A stretch of 64,000 nt of DNA from Elizabethkingia bruuniana (GCF_002024805.1 NZ_CP014337.1:4092001-4156000), one strand, 5' to 3'; shown: positions 49,244 to 59,523, numbered from the stretch's first letter. Program-made: numbers and translations. The notes: generated by a model not told the origin, from the letters alone.

Positions 49244-49720
49244 ATGAGAAAGACAAAAGCTAAAAAAAGACCTTTGCTACCAGATCCAAAGTTTAATGAT
49301 CAATTGGTAACAAGATTTGTAAATAACCTGATGTTAGACGGTAAGAAGTCTATCGCTTTCAGAATTTTCTATGATGCATTAGAAATCGTTGAAAAGAAGA
49401 AAGAAGATCAGGAAAAAACTTCCCTTGAAATTTGGAAAGATGCGTTAACTAACGTAATGCCACACGTAGAGGTAAGATCTAGAAGAGTTGGAGGAGCTAA
49501 CTTCCAAATTCCAATGCCTATCCGTGCAGATAGAAAAATCTCTATGGCAATGAAGTGGTTAATTAAGTATGCTACTGCCAGAAATGATAAGTCTATGGCT
49601 CAGAAATTAGCTGCAGAGATTGTTGCTGCTGCTAAAGAAGAAGGTGCTGCTGTTAAGAAAAAGACAGATACGCACAAAATGGCTGAGGCTAACAAAGCAT
49701 TCTCACACTTTAAATTTTAA
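49244..49720 (+). CDS. rpsG: 30S ribosomal protein S7
   Basis: A 158-residue S7 that organises the 16S 3' major domain and contacts E-site tRNA. Recognised by [40 protein letters not shown], the [20 protein letters not shown] signature and the C-terminal [13 protein letters not shown]. Eight bases separate it from fusA. Confidence 0.98.
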   Translation: MRKTKAKKRPLLPDPKFNDQLVTRFVNNLMLDGKKSIAFRIFYDALEIVEKKKEDQEKTSLEIWKDALTNVMPHVEVRSRRVGGANFQIPMPIRADRKISMAMKWLIKYATARNDKSMAQKLAAEIVAAAKEEGAAVKKKTDTHKMAEANKAFSHFKF

Positions 49721-49728
49721 TTTGTAAG

Positions 49729-51846
49729 ATGAGTAGAGATCTTAAATACACAAGAAATATTGGTATCGCTGCACACATCGATGCTGGTAAAACTACTACA
49801 ACTGAGCGTATCCTTTTCTATACAGGAAAAACTCACAAGATTGGTGAAGTTCACGAAGGTGCTTCTACCATGGACTGGATGGAGCAGGAAGCTGAAAGAG
49901 GTATTACTATTACTTCTGCTGCTACAACTTGTAGCTGGAACTTCCCTACAGACCAAGGTAAATCTTTACCAGAAACTAAAGGATACCACTTCAACATCAT
50001 CGATACACCGGGACACGTTGACTTCACAGTAGAAGTAAACCGTTCTTTAAGAGTATTAGATGGTTTAGTATTCTTATTCTCTGCAGTAGATGGAGTAGAG
50101 CCTCAGTCAGAAACCAACTGGAGACTTGCTGACAACTACAAAGTTGCTAGAATGGGATTCGTAAACAAAATGGACAGACAAGGTGCTGACTTCCTTAACG
50201 TGGTAAACCAGGTTAAAGATATGTTAGGATCTAACGCAGTTCCAATTGTATTACCTATCGGTGCTGAAGAGGACTTCAAAGGTGTTGTAGACCTTATTAA
50301 GAACAGAGCAATTGTATGGGATGAGGCTGGACAAGGTGCTACTTTCGAAGTAGTTCCAATTCCTGAGGACATGAAAGCTGAAGTTCTTGAATACAGAGAG
50401 AAATTAGTTGAAGCTGTTGCTGACTATGATGAGACTTTGATGGAGAAATTCTTCGAAGATCCGGATTCAATCTCTGAGGACGAAATCAACGAAGCTTTAA
50501 GAAAAGCTACAATTGATCTTTCTATTATCCCAATGACTTGTGGATCATCTTTCAAAAATAAAGGTGTTCAGTTCATGCTGGATGCTGTATGTAAATATCT
50601 TCCTTCTCCAATGGATAAAGACGATATCAAAGGTACAGACCCAAGAACTGATGAAGAAATTACAAGAAAACCAGACGTTAAAGAACCATTCGCAGCTTTA
50701 GCATTTAAAATTGCTACTGACCCATTCGTAGGTCGTTTAGCATTCTTCAGAGCTTACTCTGGTAGACTAGATGCAGGTTCTTATGTTCTTAACACAAGAT
50801 CTGGTAATAAAGAAAGAATTTCAAGAATCTATCAGATGCACGCTAACAAGCAAAACCCTGTTGAGTATATCGAGGCAGGAGATATTGGTGCAGCTGTAGG
50901 TTTCAAGGATATTAAAACTGGTGATACTCTATCTGATGAAAAGAACCCTATCGTTCTTGAATCTATGATCTTCCCAGATCCGGTAATCGGTATCGCTGTT
51001 GAGCCTAAAACTAAAGCAGACCAGGATAAACTTGGTAACGCATTAGCTAAGCTTGCTGAAGAAGATCCAACTTTCCAGGTTAAAACTGATGAGGCTTCTG
51101 GCCAAACGATTATCTCTGGTATGGGTGAGCTTCACTTAGATATCATTGTAGACCGTTTAAGAAGAGAATTCAAAGTTGAAGTTAACCAAGGTCAGCCTCA
51201 GGTTGAGTACAAAGAATCTCTTACTGCTACTGCTAACCACAGAGAAGTTTACAAAAAACAAACTGGTGGTCGTGGTAAATTCGCAGATATCGTATTCGAA
51301 ATCGGTCCTGCAGAAGAAGGTAAGTTAGGTCTTGAATTCATCAACGAAATTAAAGGTGGTAACATTCCAAGAGAATTTGTTCCTTCTGTAGAAAAAGGTT
51401 TCAAAGAGGCTATGAAAAATGGTCCTTTAGCTGGATTCGAAATTGAAGGTATCAAAGTAACTCTTAAGGATGGATCTTTCCACCCGGTTGACTCCGATCA
51501 GTTATCTTTCGAATTAGCTGCGAAGCTAGGTTTCAAAGAAGCTGGTAGAGCTGCTAAGCCTGTAATCATGGAGCCTATTATGAAACTTGAAGTTGTAACT
51601 CCTGAGGAGTACATGGGGGACATCGTAGGTGACCTTAACAGAAGAAGAGGTACAGTAAACGGTATGGATGACAGAAATAACGCTAAAGTTATCAAAGCAT
51701 TCGTTCCATTATCAGAAATGTTCGGTTATGTAACTTCATTAAGAACATTATCTTCTGGTAGAGCTACTTCTTCTATGGAATTTGAGAAATACGAACCAGC
51801 TCCAAGCAATGTTGCTGAGGATGTAATCGCAAAAGCTAGAGGTTAA
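49729..51846 (+). CDS. fusA: Translation elongation factor G
   Basis: A 705-residue GTPase that drives ribosomal translocation. The G domain shows [16 protein letters not shown] (P-loop), the switch region [25 protein letters not shown] and [10 protein letters not shown]. Domains II-V follow, with [14 protein letters not shown] and [12 protein letters not shown]. Length is normal. It uses few, well-repeated codons (GAA, AAA, GCT, GGT), as expected of a highly expressed gene. Confidence 0.98.
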   Translation: MSRDLKYTRNIGIAAHIDAGKTTTTERILFYTGKTHKIGEVHEGASTMDWMEQEAERGITITSAATTCSWNFPTDQGKSLPETKGYHFNIIDTPGHVDFTVEVNRSLRVLDGLVFLFSAVDGVEPQSETNWRLADNYKVARMGFVNKMDRQGADFLNVVNQVKDMLGSNAVPIVLPIGAEEDFKGVVDLIKNRAIVWDEAGQGATFEVVPIPEDMKAEVLEYREKLVEAVADYDETLMEKFFEDPDSISEDEINEALRKATIDLSIIPMTCGSSFKNKGVQFMLDAVCKYLPSPMDKDDIKGTDPRTDEEITRKPDVKEPFAALAFKIATDPFVGRLAFFRAYSGRLDAGSYVLNTRSGNKERISRIYQMHANKQNPVEYIEAGDIGAAVGFKDIKTGDTLSDEKNPIVLESMIFPDPVIGIAVEPKTKADQDKLGNALAKLAEEDPTFQVKTDEASGQTIISGMGELHLDIIVDRLRREFKVEVNQGQPQVEYKESLTATANHREVYKKQTGGRGKFADIVFEIGPAEEGKLGLEFINEIKGGNIPREFVPSVEKGFKEAMKNGPLAGFEIEGIKVTLKDGSFHPVDSDQLSFELAAKLGFKEAGRAAKPVIMEPIMKLEVVTPEEYMGDIVGDLNRRRGTVNGMDDRNNAKVIKAFVPLSEMFGYVTSLRTLSSGRATSSMEFEKYEPAPSNVAEDVIAKARG

Positions 51847-51864
51847 TTTTAAATTAGATTAAAA

Positions 51865-52170
51865 ATGTCACAACGAATCAGAATAAAGCTAAAATCTTAC
51901 GATTACAACTTAGTTGATAAATCTGCTGAGAAAATCGTAAAAACAGTAAAGGCTACAGGGGCTATCGTAAACGGGCCTATCCCTTTACCAACAAATAAAA
52001 GAATCTTCACTGTGTTGAGATCTCCACACGTAAACAAGAAATCAAGAGAACAGTTCCAACTTTCTGCTCACAAGAGATTGATGGATATCTATTCTTCTTC
52101 TTCTAAAACTGTGGATGCTCTAATGAAGTTAGAACTTCCTAGCGGTGTAGACGTAGAAATTAAAGTGTGA
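51865..52170 (+). CDS. rpsJ: 30S ribosomal protein S10
   Basis: A 101-residue S10 (NusE), also part of the antitermination complex. Family segments are [52 protein letters not shown] and [21 protein letters not shown]. It is 18 bases after fusA but is followed by a strong terminator instead of rplC, so the S10 ribosomal operon is interrupted at this point. Confidence 0.98.
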   Translation: MSQRIRIKLKSYDYNLVDKSAEKIVKTVKATGAIVNGPIPLPTNKRIFTVLRSPHVNKKSREQFQLSAHKRLMDIYSSSSKTVDALMKLELPSGVDVEIKV

Positions 52171-52198
52171 TAACGTGCATACTTTGCCGTGATAATAG

Positions 52199-52232
52199 AA
52201 ACACCACATTCGAAAGAATGTGGTGTTTTTTT
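52199..52232 (+). terminator. Strong terminator after rpsJ
   Basis: A perfect 13-bp stem (52199-52211 with 52216-52228, AACACCACATTC core) with a GAAA tetraloop and a seven-base T run. Confidence 0.92.
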
Positions 52233-52288
52233 ATGTACTGTTGCCACGATAAAATTTTTCTCTAATTTTAGAGAAATAATATACATAT

Positions 52289-53113
52289 ATGAAATATATT
52301 CTTCTCATTCTAAGTTTCTGCGTTTCAGTTATGCAAGGGCAGGTACATAAGTTTATTTACCAGTACAAATACAAATCAGATTCTTTGAGTAGCCATTATG
52401 ATGAAGTAAAAATGATTCTGGAAGTATTACCGAATACTGTGAAGTTTTATGATAATGAATATATAAGTATGGATTCTATTAACATGAAAGGTGGGCAGAT
52501 GGAAGGTTATACAGGTGCTCCGATGTTGGAGCGTAAAAGGAATACTTTTAATAATATAAGCAGAGAACAACTAGATTTCAACAGTTTTTCACTGGCTAGT
52601 ACCGACAAGATGGACTGGAGGCTTACCAAAGAAACTAAGATAAAGGACGGATACCAGCTACAAAAAGCTACTACAAAATTTGGAGGACGCAATTGGGTTG
52701 CCTGGTTTTGTAAAGAAGTAAATATAGATGAAGGACCTTATAAGTTTCGAGGCTTACCGGGACTTATTTTTGAAGTTGAAGATACTGGACATAACTTCAT
52801 TTTCAATCTTGTGAAAAGTACAAATGAGAAGGCTGCATACAATACAACTAATTTCTTCGAAACCGCCTATGGTAAGAAACCAGTGCCAATTACATTAGAA
52901 AAGTATCAGCAAAAACTTTTAGAAACATATAATGATCCTCTACAGTGGGCCAGAGAAAACTTTGTAGAGGGAAAGTCTCAGTCTGCTGTAATGGGAATAA
53001 GGATTACTAAAAAAGAGCAGTTTAAGGAGCTTTCTGTAAAAATGCAGGAGAAGATCAGAAGAGAGTATAATCCTATCGAATTAGATAAAGCTGTAAAATA
53101 CCCAATCAAATAA
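52289..53113 (+). CDS. GLPGLI-family exported protein (copy 1)
   Basis: A 274-residue protein with a signal peptide ending near VMQGQ. It carries the family motif as RGLPGLIFEVEDTG near 155-168, preceded by the conserved GGRNWVAWFCKEVNIDEGPYKF segment. GLPGLI proteins are common in Bacteroidota, often near TonB transport genes; their function is unknown. It is followed 7 bases later by a paralogue, so the two form a tandem operon. Confidence 0.9.
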   Translation: MKYILLILSFCVSVMQGQVHKFIYQYKYKSDSLSSHYDEVKMILEVLPNTVKFYDNEYISMDSINMKGGQMEGYTGAPMLERKRNTFNNISREQLDFNSFSLASTDKMDWRLTKETKIKDGYQLQKATTKFGGRNWVAWFCKEVNIDEGPYKFRGLPGLIFEVEDTGHNFIFNLVKSTNEKAAYNTTNFFETAYGKKPVPITLEKYQQKLLETYNDPLQWARENFVEGKSQSAVMGIRITKKEQFKELSVKMQEKIRREYNPIELDKAVKYPIK

Positions 53114-53120
53114 ATATAGA

Positions 53121-53942
53121 ATGAAAAAAATATTACTATTCCTATGTTGCTCAATACTACTTGCTGCACAGACACATCGTTTTATTTATGAAGTCCATAT
53201 CAAAAAGGATTCGACAAGTACAGAAAGATTAAAAGATAATTACATTGTGGATGTTAATCCGGATAATGTCTATTATTATAATTATAGCTTCTATGTCGCA
53301 GACTCTGTGCAAAAATTAAATTCTAATGAAGGAATTCCTGTACCAAGAGATCTTAATTTGTATATGCATCCTTCAAAAAATGATAAATATGTGCATTATG
53401 AGATGATGGGGTTTAATATTTTTAAGATGGAGCAAACGGATAAACAAGATTGGAAGCTTCATACAGAGAATAAAACTTTTCAGGGATATAATCTTCAAAA
53501 GGCAACTGCCAGATGGGGTGGGCGAAATTGGACTGCATGGTTTGCGGCTGATATTCCTTTTCAGGAAGGACCCTATAAGTTTCATGGTTTACCAGGTATG
53601 ATTGTAGAAATAGAAGATGACAAGGGAAATTTTAAATTTGTTCTGGTCAAGTATAACAGAATTAAAAATACTCAAAACCTAGACATATTTAATTTTATGG
53701 GAGGTAAAGCTGTTCCTATCACAAGAGATAAATACGTAAAATTGAAGCTGGATTTTTACAGTGATCCCTTAATGGAGGTAAATAATGGTAAACTTGATTT
53801 ATCTAAGACACAAGCTCTGGTATTGGAGGATGGAACAATGGTTACCAAAGACAATTTAAAAGAGGTTACAGAAAAGCAAAGGAAAATAATTAAGAAATAT
53901 AATAACCCGATAGAACTGGATAAGGCAATTAAATATAATTAG
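53121..53942 (+). CDS. GLPGLI-family exported protein (copy 2)
   Basis: A 273-residue paralogue of the preceding protein: signal peptide ending near SILLAAQ, motif HGLPGMIVEIEDDKG at the same position (Met for Leu in the signature), GGRNWTAWFAADIPFQEGPYKF before it and an equivalent C-terminus (KKYNNPIELDKAIKYN against REYNPIELDKAVKYPIK). Sequence outside these blocks has diverged widely, so the duplication is old. Confidence 0.9.
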   Translation: MKKILLFLCCSILLAAQTHRFIYEVHIKKDSTSTERLKDNYIVDVNPDNVYYYNYSFYVADSVQKLNSNEGIPVPRDLNLYMHPSKNDKYVHYEMMGFNIFKMEQTDKQDWKLHTENKTFQGYNLQKATARWGGRNWTAWFAADIPFQEGPYKFHGLPGMIVEIEDDKGNFKFVLVKYNRIKNTQNLDIFNFMGGKAVPITRDKYVKLKLDFYSDPLMEVNNGKLDLSKTQALVLEDGTMVTKDNLKEVTEKQRKIIKKYNNPIELDKAIKYN

Positions 53943-54013
53943 GGTGAGATAAATAACTCCACTTTTTAATATTTTTTTCAGGGTATTTTAATTTGGTTTT
54001 AAGCAAGGGAAAA

Positions 54014-54021
54014 TACCTTTG
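54014..54021 (+). promoter_or_regulatory. -7 element of the hydroxylase gene, almost touching its ATG
   Basis: TACCTTTG ends 7 bases before ATG 54029. With a transcription start 5-7 bases after this element, the mRNA would have almost no leader. Confidence 0.5.
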
Positions 54022-54028
54022 CAAGCCT

Positions 54029-54841
54029 ATGAAAGAATTATTATTAAGAGACGGAGAAAAGATTCAGATTGCTATTTTCTTCATGTTGTTTTTTGTTGGG
54101 TGGAATCTTGAAAATTTTATCTCTTCGGGACTTGATTATAAAAAATGGAAACATGCCTTTACCAACATGCCATTTATTTTTACCAGCCTGCCTGCAGAAC
54201 TTATTCTGAGTGTACTGTTTGTTAAGACAATTGCATGGACGCAGTTACATCATTTTGGTGTTATCTACCTTTTGCCTTTAGATGGTCATCCTGTATTATT
54301 GTTTGTGGTCAGTTTTCTGCTTTTAGATCTTGGTGAATATATCTACCATGTTGTTGCACATAAAGTAAGGCCATTGTGGAGTTTTCATGCTGTACACCAT
54401 AGTGATAAAGTCATGGATATATCGACAACATTAAGAGAGCATCCCGGGGATAATCTTTTAAGAATGTTGCTGACATTGCTTTGGGTATTTCTTTCCGGAA
54501 GTTTGTTCTGGGTACTTATCCTTCGTCAGATTATTCAGTTGTTTTTTAGCCTTTTCAGCCATCTTAATTTTCGTCTTCCGGAAAAAACAGACCGTATTGT
54601 AAGTTTGCTTTTCAATACACCCAATTTTCATCATGTTCACCACCATCATAAGCTTCCGTTAACAGATTGCAACTATGGAGATGTTCTGACTATATGGGAT
54701 AGGATTTTTGGAACTTACAGAAGAGCTGAAGCGCACGAAATTGTATTTGGTGTGGATTATTACCCAAAGAAAGTAGAAACAAGTGACTTCAAAACGCTTT
54801 TTGTATTACCTTTTAGAAAACTGAAGAAAAAGTATTTTTAA
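54029..54841 (+). CDS. Fatty-acid-hydroxylase/sterol-desaturase-family membrane enzyme
   Basis: A 270-residue membrane di-iron oxidase with four hydrophobic segments. The three histidine clusters that hold the iron are present: HVVAH, then HAVHH (SFHAVHHSDKVMD), and FHHVHHHHKLP near 205, with NYGDVLTIWDRIFGTY after it. Related bacterial enzymes hydroxylate or desaturate lipids, carotenoids or sphingolipid-like bases. The frame can be extended to TTG 53993, but ATG 54029 (MKELLLRDGEKIQI) follows the promoter element and is preferred. Confidence 0.85.
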   Translation: MKELLLRDGEKIQIAIFFMLFFVGWNLENFISSGLDYKKWKHAFTNMPFIFTSLPAELILSVLFVKTIAWTQLHHFGVIYLLPLDGHPVLLFVVSFLLLDLGEYIYHVVAHKVRPLWSFHAVHHSDKVMDISTTLREHPGDNLLRMLLTLLWVFLSGSLFWVLILRQIIQLFFSLFSHLNFRLPEKTDRIVSLLFNTPNFHHVHHHHKLPLTDCNYGDVLTIWDRIFGTYRRAEAHEIVFGVDYYPKKVETSDFKTLFVLPFRKLKKKYF

Positions 54842-54893
54842 ATCAATTTTACATTGATTTACAGATTCTGTTTTTATTATATTATTCTCTGAT

Positions 54894-54936
54894 AAAGGAT
54901 TGTAACTTGAAAGTTATAATCCTTTATTTTTTTTAT
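54894..54936 (+). terminator. Terminator after the hydroxylase gene, overlapping the convergent stop
   Basis: AAAGGATTGTAAC (54894-54906) pairs imperfectly with GTTATAATCCTTT (54913-54925), then eight T. The right arm contains the stop of the minus-strand gene at 54914. Confidence 0.75.
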
Positions 54937-55630
54937 GGTACTCCTTTTTATAGTTTTCTATTTCAGTTTTTTCATCAAACTGTATAACGAGATCTTTTTG
55001 CTTTGTCTTAGTCACTTCGCCATCACTTCCATCTTCAGAATCTTTTTCTTCTTTTTCCATATCCTCAATTGTACCGGAATAATTGAGCTCAATTTTATTA
55101 CCAATACGATAGACTAAACCCTTTACTGAATCCTTTATTGCCGGAATTATAAAAGGAACAGTATTCAATCTAGATGTTGTATCAATGCAAACTGTTTCAT
55201 TGTTGTTTTTGCCATCCTTATTGGTTATAGAATATACATCACATTGTTTGGATTTTATAGTTTCTTTCTTGTTTGTTCTTTTTACCAGAAGAGTATTTTT
55301 AAAATCTGTTAAGTCAAGATCCGGATCATCATTATTCTTATACTTGTTCCTGTCAAAGGTGTCTTCAATAGCAATTTTAAAGACTTTCCCATCATCTGAA
55401 TATACCGCATAAAAATGCTTATTTACATTTAAAGAAGCAGTGTTTCCCATAGGAGTTGCTACGACAAAGAGATTAGCTGAATAATCTGATGTGGAAAAAA
55501 TATTTAGAAAATTGGAGTAAAAATCGTCTTTAATCCTGTAGGATACTGCATTCTCCAGTTTATATGTTTGCATCTGTGAGAAAGCCAATAAAGAAATAAA
55601 TGAAAATAATAAGCCGAATGTCTTTTTCAT
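54914..55630 (-). CDS. Exported protein of unknown function
   Basis: A 238-residue protein with a signal peptide (LLFSFISLLAFSQ). The mature part is beta-rich and very polar; a C-terminal stretch is acidic/lysine-rich (DMEKEEKDSEDGSDGEVTKTK). There are two Cys (KSKQCDVYSITN and NNETVCIDTT), which could be disulfide-bonded. It resembles exported GLPGLI-like sandwich proteins in general style, but the signature motif is absent. Its stop lies within the convergent terminator. Confidence 0.65.
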   Translation of the reverse strand: MKKTFGLLFSFISLLAFSQMQTYKLENAVSYRIKDDFYSNFLNIFSTSDYSANLFVVATPMGNTASLNVNKHFYAVYSDDGKVFKIAIEDTFDRNKYKNNDDPDLDLTDFKNTLLVKRTNKKETIKSKQCDVYSITNKDGKNNNETVCIDTTSRLNTVPFIIPAIKDSVKGLVYRIGNKIELNYSGTIEDMEKEEKDSEDGSDGEVTKTKQKDLVIQFDEKTEIENYKKEYHKKNKGL

Positions 55631-55798
55631 ATTTGTTTTTTATGTGGTGAAAGTAGCGAAAAGCCTGAATATTTAATATGTTTTGGAGCAGATAAACTGC
55701 TAAAATCACTGTTTTCAGGGATTAAATGTCACAATTTATAACGGTTAATTAATTGAAGAGTAGTACTTTTGATAGAATAAAACAAATAACCATAAACT

Positions 55799-58777
55799 AT
55801 GAAAACAGCATACTCTAAAAAATTAGGGCTGTCCGTACTTTCATTTCTGGGTATTGCTATACATGCTCAGCATATTTATCCTCCTCAAAAAGAACTTTGG
55901 AATCCCGATAAATTGGGTAATAAAAGAGCAGTTGTGAAATTTGAAGGAAAATCTAAAGTTGCAAAAGCTATAATTCCGTGGAGAAATCCCGAAATAAAAG
56001 AAGGACAACGGATTTTAGTAGTAGACAGTACTTCACAGAAACAATATGAAGTAAGTGCTTATCTCAATATCAACAGAGAGCAGGGAGAAGTTCTTTTCGA
56101 CCCTGTTTCCGGAAAAGGGACATACTATATTTATTATCTTCCTTATGAGTTGAAGGCCAGTGAAAATTACCCGCAGGCTGTTTATCTCAAGAAAACAGTT
56201 TCCGGTACTTCGGATGTAAAAGGAAGTGAAGTAGCAAAGTTTATGCGGATAGATGCTGTAGACAGATTTAACGAGAACAATCCTATGGAAATTCTCGCTT
56301 CAAAAACTGAGATAGACCAGTATCTGAAAAAACATGCAAACGATGCCTATCTGGTATTCCCGGAATCCAGAGAGAATCCAGTAAAGATGAATGAGCTTCC
56401 ACAGATATGGGTAGATCCTAAGAGGGATAACAGCAAATTTGCCGGAAAGACTGACAAAGGAGAGTTCTATGCTTTTCAGTTGGGTGTATTGGCAAAAGAT
56501 ACTGAGCTTAAAAATGTAAAAGTTACTGCAACAGATCTCATTTCCCCTGCGGGTAAAATAAGTGCATCGCTTTTTACTTCTATCAATACAGATGGTACCA
56601 GCTATGAAGGAAAACCTCTGAAGTTTGCTGTAAATGTAGCACCAGGTAATATTCAGCCTATTTGGTGTGGATTCGATATTCCTGCAGATGTTCCTGCCGG
56701 GACTTACAAAGCTGTTGTAACTATTCAGCCTGAGAATGCACCAGCACAAAATATTCCGGTAGAAATTAGTATCTCCGGTACTGTTGCACAACATAAAGGT
56801 TATGATGAACCCTGGAAGATGACGCGTCTTCCATGGCTTAATTCTACGATGGCACAAGAGAATACGGTAATCAAGCCTTATACACCATTAATATATAATA
56901 CAGCTAATCGTGAAATTTCTCTGTTAGGAAGAAAGGTAATTCTTTCGTCCGATGGACTTCCAGCAAAAATACAGACATTCTTTACTCAGGAGATGACGGA
57001 AATCTCGGCAAAAGCTAATGAAGTATTGGCTTCACCAGTTAAATTTAATATAGTAAATGCTAACGGAACTCCCGAGAAGTTTAGTCAGGCAGAATTTAAG
57101 CTGGACAAAAAAGAAGAAGGATTGTACAGTTGGCATTCGCAAAGCCAGGGACAGAACCTGAAAATGGAAATAGAAGGATCCCTGGAGTTTGATGGCTTTA
57201 TGGAATATAAAGTAAAAGTAACGGCATTGAATGATGTAGAGCTAAAGGATATCTCTATGCAGATTCCGTTTTCATCTTATGCATCCAAGTACCTGATGGG
57301 GCTCGGCGAGAAAGGAGGCAATCGTCCTGAAAATTTCTCATGGAAATGGGATGTGGCTAAAAAGAATCAGGATGGTGCCTGGTTGGGTAATGTAAATGCC
57401 GGGCTACAGTTCAGCCTTCGGGATGAAAAATACTCGCGCCCGCTGAATACTAATTTCTACCTGCAAAAGCCTCTGATACTTCCGGGTTCATGGGGAAATA
57501 ATAACAAGGGTGGAATTAATATTACAGAAGACAAATCCGGAGTAATTGTTAATAATTACAGCGGAAGCCGAAACCTGAAAAAAGGGGAAGAGTTGTATTA
57601 TAACTTCCATTTACTGATCACACCTTTCCATACTATAAATACAGAATGGCAATGGGAAAACAGATTTTACCATAAATATGTTCCGATAGAAAAGGCCAAA
57701 GAGAGTGGTGCCAACGTAATCAATATTCACCATGGTACTGATATCAATCCATATATCAATTACCCTTTCATTGCTACAAAAGAAATGAAAGATTATATCA
57801 GCAAGGCACACCAGAGCGGGCTGAAGGTGAAAATCTACAATACCATCCGTGAGGTTTCCAACAGAATGTACGAGCTATATCCTGTAAGAAGTTTGGGCCA
57901 CGAAGTTTTTTCTGCCGGAAGGGGTGGTGGTTATTCATGGCTGCAGGAACATCTTCATAACGATTATATTGCCGCATGGTATGTTCCGGAATTTAAAGAT
58001 GCAGCTATTATCAATAGTGGTATGAACCGTTGGCATAATTACTACGTAGAAGGTATGAACTGGCTGGTTGATAATATTGGTATTGACGGAATCTACCTGG
58101 ATGATGTAGCTTTCGACAGAGTAACAATGAAGCGAGTGAAAAAAGTGATGACAAAAAACGGACATCCGGGTATTATAGATCTGCATTCTGCCAATCAGTT
58201 TAATGATAAAGACGGCTTCAACAATAGTGCTAATCTTTATATGGAACATTTCCCGTATCTGAACAGATTATGGTTTGGGGAGTACTTCGATTATGAGAAG
58301 AACAAACCAGATTTTTTCCTTACAGAAGTTAGTGGTATTCCTTTCGGTTTAATGGGAGAAATGTTACAGAATGACGGAAACCAATGGAGAGGAATGATCT
58401 TCGGGATGACAAACAGGTTGGGCTGGTCGGATAAAAGTAACCCAACCCATCTGTGGAAGGCATGGGATAATTTCGGAATTAAAGGATCCAAAATGATCGG
58501 CTACTGGGTAGATAACAATCCGATAAAAACCGACAATAAGGAAGTTCTTGCAACAGTTTACAAGAAAGACAACAAAGTTATGGTAGCATTGGCAAGCTGG
58601 GCTTCTGGTGATACTTCTGTAAAACTAAATATAGACTGGAAGAAACTAGGAATTAATCCTAAGAAAGCTGTAATAAAAGCACAGGCTATTGAAGGCTTCC
58701 AGGAAGCTAAAACGTTTAGTATAAATGATGCTATTCCGGTTGCGCAAAACAAAGGCTGGCTATTGGTTATTGAATAA
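55799..58777 (+). CDS. Secreted glycoside-hydrolase-like protein (992 residues)
   Basis: Signal peptide ending near AIHAQ. Residues 30-330 are beta-sandwich modules (VTATDLISPAGKI, PAGTYKAVVTIQPENAP). The C-terminal half contains a TIM-barrel-like region with ANVINIHHGTDINPYINYP near 638, GLKVKIYNTIREVSNRMYELYP, and a likely active-site strand NIGIDGIYLDDVAFDR near 759-775, followed by IIDLHSANQFND and FLTEVSGIPFGLMGEM. I cannot assign a GH family with certainty; it resembles uncharacterised GH123-like proteins of Bacteroidota. It is transcribed alone. Confidence 0.7.
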   Translation: MKTAYSKKLGLSVLSFLGIAIHAQHIYPPQKELWNPDKLGNKRAVVKFEGKSKVAKAIIPWRNPEIKEGQRILVVDSTSQKQYEVSAYLNINREQGEVLFDPVSGKGTYYIYYLPYELKASENYPQAVYLKKTVSGTSDVKGSEVAKFMRIDAVDRFNENNPMEILASKTEIDQYLKKHANDAYLVFPESRENPVKMNELPQIWVDPKRDNSKFAGKTDKGEFYAFQLGVLAKDTELKNVKVTATDLISPAGKISASLFTSINTDGTSYEGKPLKFAVNVAPGNIQPIWCGFDIPADVPAGTYKAVVTIQPENAPAQNIPVEISISGTVAQHKGYDEPWKMTRLPWLNSTMAQENTVIKPYTPLIYNTANREISLLGRKVILSSDGLPAKIQTFFTQEMTEISAKANEVLASPVKFNIVNANGTPEKFSQAEFKLDKKEEGLYSWHSQSQGQNLKMEIEGSLEFDGFMEYKVKVTALNDVELKDISMQIPFSSYASKYLMGLGEKGGNRPENFSWKWDVAKKNQDGAWLGNVNAGLQFSLRDEKYSRPLNTNFYLQKPLILPGSWGNNNKGGINITEDKSGVIVNNYSGSRNLKKGEELYYNFHLLITPFHTINTEWQWENRFYHKYVPIEKAKESGANVINIHHGTDINPYINYPFIATKEMKDYISKAHQSGLKVKIYNTIREVSNRMYELYPVRSLGHEVFSAGRGGGYSWLQEHLHNDYIAAWYVPEFKDAAIINSGMNRWHNYYVEGMNWLVDNIGIDGIYLDDVAFDRVTMKRVKKVMTKNGHPGIIDLHSANQFNDKDGFNNSANLYMEHFPYLNRLWFGEYFDYEKNKPDFFLTEVSGIPFGLMGEMLQNDGNQWRGMIFGMTNRLGWSDKSNPTHLWKAWDNFGIKGSKMIGYWVDNNPIKTDNKEVLATVYKKDNKVMVALASWASGDTSVKLNIDWKKLGINPKKAVIKAQAIEGFQEAKTFSINDAIPVAQNKGWLLVIE

Positions 58778-58800
58778 AGAATATGACCAGATAAATTATG

Positions 58801-58835
58801 AACCTTACAGAAACAAAATCTGTAAGGTTTTTTTT
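58801..58835 (+). terminator. Terminator after the 992-residue gene
   Basis: AACCTTACAG (58801-58810) pairs with CTGTAAGGTT (58820-58829), then a run of T. Confidence 0.88.
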
Positions 58836-58846
58836 TACAGAATAGC

Positions 58847-58854
58847 TATATTTG
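58847..58854 (+). promoter_or_regulatory. -7 element for the permuted-papain lipoprotein; decides its start
   Basis: TATATTTG ends 9 bases before ATG 58864. The earlier TTG (58852) lies in the element, so it cannot be the start; the leader would be only a few bases long. Confidence 0.55.
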
Positions 58855-58863
58855 CCGTTGCAA

Positions 58864-59508
58864 ATGAGAAGCTTAAAGATAATATTATTAGGGATCATAC
58901 TTTTTGTTTTAGGATCCTGTGCAACAAAATATGGTATGCAGTTAGAGAACGGAGATCTTTTGCTGGTTTCGGCCAATGGTAGTACACTGTCAGGTGCTAT
59001 AGACCGGGTGACTCAGACAGATAAATCAACACACTATTCCCATATCGGGATGTTAGAAAAAGAAGGTAAAAACTATTGGGTTTTGCATGCCGGTACCCGG
59101 AACGGATCTGAAAGAGTTCCTTTGGACCACTTCCTTCGGGACGAACAGAATGATAACAACCATGTAGATGTATACCGCCTGAGAACAGCTTATCGTAAAA
59201 GTATTCCCAATGCTATTATCGTTGCTAAAAATTGGCTGGGAAGACCATACAATTATAGTTATATCCTTTCCGATGATCAGTTATACTGTTCCGATTTTGT
59301 TCACAGGAGTTTTGCCAGAGATTCCATTTTTCAGTTAGAGCCAATGACTTTTGTCAATCCTAAAACCGGTAAAACCGATGTTGCATGGGAAGCTTTTTAT
59401 AAAAAACAAAACCTGGAAGTACCGGAAGGCAAGCCAGGATGTAACCCCAATGGGATGGCTGCTTCGCCTAAAATAAAATTTCTTGGGAAAATAAAAGAAC
59501 AGAAGTAA
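58864..59508 (+). CDS. YiiX/YebB-like permuted papain-fold lipoprotein
   Basis: A 214-residue lipoprotein with lipobox VLGSC. It belongs to the circularly permuted NlpC/P60 (papain-like) group: the His comes first, in STHYSHIGMLEKEG, and the Cys later, in QLYCSDFVHRSFAR near 142-155. Other family segments are ENGDLLLVSANGS at the start of the domain and NWLGRPYNYSYILS. Such enzymes are thought to cut peptidoglycan peptides or lipid/protein amides. It is convergent with the large minus-strand gene. Confidence 0.85.
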   Translation: MRSLKIILLGIILFVLGSCATKYGMQLENGDLLLVSANGSTLSGAIDRVTQTDKSTHYSHIGMLEKEGKNYWVLHAGTRNGSERVPLDHFLRDEQNDNNHVDVYRLRTAYRKSIPNAIIVAKNWLGRPYNYSYILSDDQLYCSDFVHRSFARDSIFQLEPMTFVNPKTGKTDVAWEAFYKKQNLEVPEGKPGCNPNGMAASPKIKFLGKIKEQK

Positions 59509-59523
59509 TTAATAAATATAAAC

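Noticed and set aside
54914-55630. Third GLPGLI protein
   Set aside because: The exported 238-residue protein lacks the GLPG(L/M)I signature and the GGRNW block.
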